A DNA stretch of 58,631 bases. Source: Volvariella volvacea V23 (Eukaryota > Basidiomycota > Agaricomycetes > Agaricales > Pluteaceae). The stretch spans positions 669,620 to 728,250 of the forward strand of contig KB722752.1 in the NCBI GenBank assembly GCA_000349905.1, written 5' to 3'. The notes beneath the pieces were generated by a model. That model was not told the origin of the DNA. It saw nothing but the letters and a program-made list of their open reading frames with translations, and did no database searches. How positions within the stretch are numbered: the first letter of the stretch is position 1; each line of letters begins with the position of its first letter. Shown piece by piece: positions 56,558 to 58,631 of this stretch. The position numbers and the translations under genes are program-made.

Positions 56558-56953
56558 TGTTACAAGTACTTACTTCTGTGATGACTTTTAGCAGGAGTGG
56601 AGTCAAATAGGGCAGTTGCTTGTACACAGATAATGCAGTAGAGCGAAGGAAGAACACAAATTGATTGATCTGAGGAGTAATACTCAGAAGTACAGGCCTT
56701 ATATATCTACAAGACTGTATATAACTATTTGTACAATGTAAATGACTGCCAACAGATCTATCAGTCATCTGAAGCATGTGTTTAACTAATTGACCAATGG
56801 CATAAGTCCCTCTATTCTACAATGTTCCATGACATTCCATGAGGCTATACATATGACTCAGTCATGATGTAATATGACTCCAAGGTTCTGGTATGTTCCA
56901 TAACCTTCTGGAAGATTCTAGAGAAGTCTTGGCATGCAAAGATATTACTAACA
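56558..56953 (+). mobile_element. LTR-like sequence, diverged relative of the 58307 element
   Basis: Starts TGTTACAAG and could end ...ACTAACA at 56953. Shares ordered blocks with 58307-58631: GCAGGAG, ATTGATTGATCTG, CCTTATATA, GACTAATTGA-like and CTATTCTACAA-like. Boundaries and target duplication are uncertain. Confidence 0.45.
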
Positions 56954-57864
56954 ATGATTATATAATAAGAATAGACACCTAGGATAAGCGCTGAGGGTTA
57001 AGTGCCCACAATAGCTGCTCAAGGGTGTTAGCGCTTGAGGGTTACTAAAAGAATGTGAGGTAATTGAAGGGAAGAAATAGTGTGAATGCTGTCACATGTA
57101 GAAAACCATGACAGATACTTCATGTATATCTGAGAATTGGGGGACTGGTAGGTACATGCTGGAACTATTTGTACAGAAGAGTGACAAGTGCCATTCACCA
57201 TTTTGGAAATAATGGTATCCACATTGGAATTAATGTGGGTCACTTTGGTGATACTTAGGATCTATCTACCTGTATTCTATGACTATCTACCATGTGTATC
57301 TAGCCACATATTTCTCTGTAACATGTGTATATTCCAAGTACTGGTCCACATACTCAGTCCAGATAATCATAAGTCCGGTCCATATTGAAGATAAATAAAG
57401 ATAAATAAAGAGATATAATCTCTATGGTGGAGAGAAGTAGGGGGGGTAAGAATAAAAGTAATGAAGTGGAAGTTCTGAGTGAAGAGTGTAGTGCACAGAC
57501 CAGGGGACGTGTAAGCTGGGTCAGCATGTACGCATAAACCCATGTCATGCACAGTCAATGTGGGAGTGGACGGAGTCATATAAAGTCATAACTGATCTTC
57601 TGACTCAACACATGTCCATCTAGAACAAGATCAAGTCATCGGATGCAATAAAGAACAAAAGGTATACCATATGTGGGGAATGGAGTTGGGTAAAATGGGA
57701 ATGGGTATTGTAGATGAGGGTGTAGAATACAAATGAGTAGATGTGTGTAGGTAATGGTGGTGTGTAAGAGGGAAAATGGGGTAATACATATTATGTATTA
57801 AAGATATAGTAAAGAGGATGTAGTAGGAAAAAAGGAAAAAAAAAAAGGAAAATAAAATAATAAA

Positions 57865-57944
57865 GATGCTTGGTGGGCATCTGAATGTAGGTGTAGACGC
57901 TTGGTTGGCGCCTATGGATGGCATGTAGATGCTTGGTGGGCATC
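57865..57944 (+). repeat. Three hairpin repeats
   Basis: GATGCTTGGTGGGCATC (57865-57881), GACGCTTGGTTGGCGCC (57896-57912) and GATGCTTGGTGGGCATC (57928-57944) each can fold into a stem of five bases with a GGT-rich loop, spaced about 31-32 bases apart. Confidence 0.6.
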
Positions 57945-58306
57945 TGAATGTCAGGCATTTATGTCAGGGGCTCTTATGAGCACTGACAGTTCATGTTAAA
58001 ACCACTTTGCAGTGTTGTCTAGACTTGCTGAGGCCAGGGTAGCAACACAGCCATATTTATCAACACAGGAGCATCTGACCTCACTCTTCATTTGCAAGTA
58101 TAGCTTTAACAACTATTACAGCAGCTACAACATTTAGAACATGTGATAGTGACAATGAATATGAACAAATACAACAAGTACAGTTGAATGGGAATAGGGA
58201 TAAGCAAAAAGTGTGCGCTTGGATTGCCAAGAGCAAGGCTATGGAGAATGTCATCAAGATAGAGGAAGAATACGTGGATTGGGAGGAGTTGGACTTGGGT
58301 GGGTGT

Positions 58307-58631
58307 GTTACGGGACAACTGACCAACAAGGGATCTTGCAGGAGAAGAGTCACAATGCTGGGGTTGAGCGTACTCAGATAATGGTGGTATCAGTCTAAGA
58401 AACAGAATTGATTGATCTGGGGAGCGAAACCCAAAGATACAAGCCTTATATACATGAAAGTTATATGTACGTATTTGTTATTATTTGTAGTGCATTGACT
58501 AATTGATCTACCAGCCTGATGAAAGTCATGTGACTACTTAGGGGTCCAATAGCTAAGTATAGTACCGTGTACATAACTAGGAGTATTCTAGGATATTCTA
58601 CAAGGTACAACATATGATGTAAGTCATGATG
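58307..58631 (+). mobile_element. LTR, running off the window end
   Basis: Begins TGTTACGGGACAAC after a purine-rich GGGTGG tract that could serve as polypurine primer. The first 160 bases match the insertion in the LINE (24212-24370, opposite strand). The upstream open frame suggests this is a 3' LTR of a retrotransposon. Confidence 0.65.

Larger units (their letters stand above)
55780..58306. other. AT-rich repeat region
   Basis: Base composition shifts to clearly AT-rich and no host gene was found. Repeated short segments occur, for example CAAACTAGGGCCCTACTT near 56073 and CAAACTAGGGCCTTACTT near 56458, and AGCGCTGAGGGTTA near 56987 with a partner near 57030. The final part, about 58100-58300, reads as an open frame (VCAWIAKSKAMENVIKIEEE) leading into an LTR and may be the end of a retrotransposon polyprotein. 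Confidence 0.5.

Overview
The window looks like nuclear DNA of an Agaricomycete (mushroom-class) fungus. Genes are cut by many short GT-AG introns of about 45-70 bases, often with CTAAC/CTGAC-like branch sites. The gene families are basidiomycete ones: a DUF6534-like seven-helix protein, a secreted PQQ sugar dehydrogenase and an MLKL-like helical-bundle protein. Base composition and the Asn/Gly-rich family suggest the Rhizoctonia/Ceratobasidium group, but that placement is inference. All gene models were spliced by eye and checked for reading frame; no transcript or database was available.

Layout. 0.6-4.8 kb (+): three genes of a small Asn/Gly-rich family, called here NGG-module genes. 5.1-6.7 kb (-): an SRPK-like kinase. 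7.2-10.9 kb: a small unknown gene, a coiled-coil/membrane gene and a disordered protein. 13.1-15.3 kb (+): a large membrane protein. 17.2-19.0 kb (+): an 18-exon seven-helix protein. 19.6-21.2 kb (+): a secreted PQQ sugar dehydrogenase. 21.5-30.9 kb (-): a complete but dead 9.4-kb LINE retrotransposon with a 12-bp target duplication, itself hit by three LTR insertions. 32.2-34.3 kb (-): cofactor-independent phosphoglycerate mutase. 37.0-37.9 kb (-): ribosomal protein uL1. 38.4 kb (+): a small stress-type protein. 39.1-52.2 kb (-): a cluster made of an MLKL/HeLo-like protein followed by eight more NGG-module genes. 52.7-55.1 kb: an EI24/RRT8-type membrane protein head-to-head with a peroxiredoxin-like gene, then a broken RRT8 paralogue. 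55.8-58.6 kb: AT-rich repeats with LTR pieces and a tRNA-derived SINE-like sequence.

The most interesting system is the 39-52 kb cluster plus its three outliers at 0.6-4.8 kb. Each member joins an N-terminal exon (A) of the form F-x-N-A-x-I-x-N-x-x-G-G-x-I-x-N-x-G, a short symmetric exon (B), and a variable C-terminus: coiled coil, Pro/Ser-rich tail, hydrophobic tail or CaaX box. The adjacent MLKL-like protein ends in a motif of the same style. In other fungi, pairing of a HeLo/MLKL-like helical bundle with a short Asn/Gly-rich amyloid motif is the signature of amyloid-signalled regulated cell death (HET-s/NWD2, HELLP). I infer that this locus may be a basidiomycete version with many motif-bearing adaptors; no NLR sensor lies in the window.

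The housekeeping genes (uL1, phosphoglycerate mutase, peroxiredoxin) are intact and act as anchors. Several carry tiny coding exons (5, 9, 10, 15 and 18 bases) that ORF-based annotation would miss.
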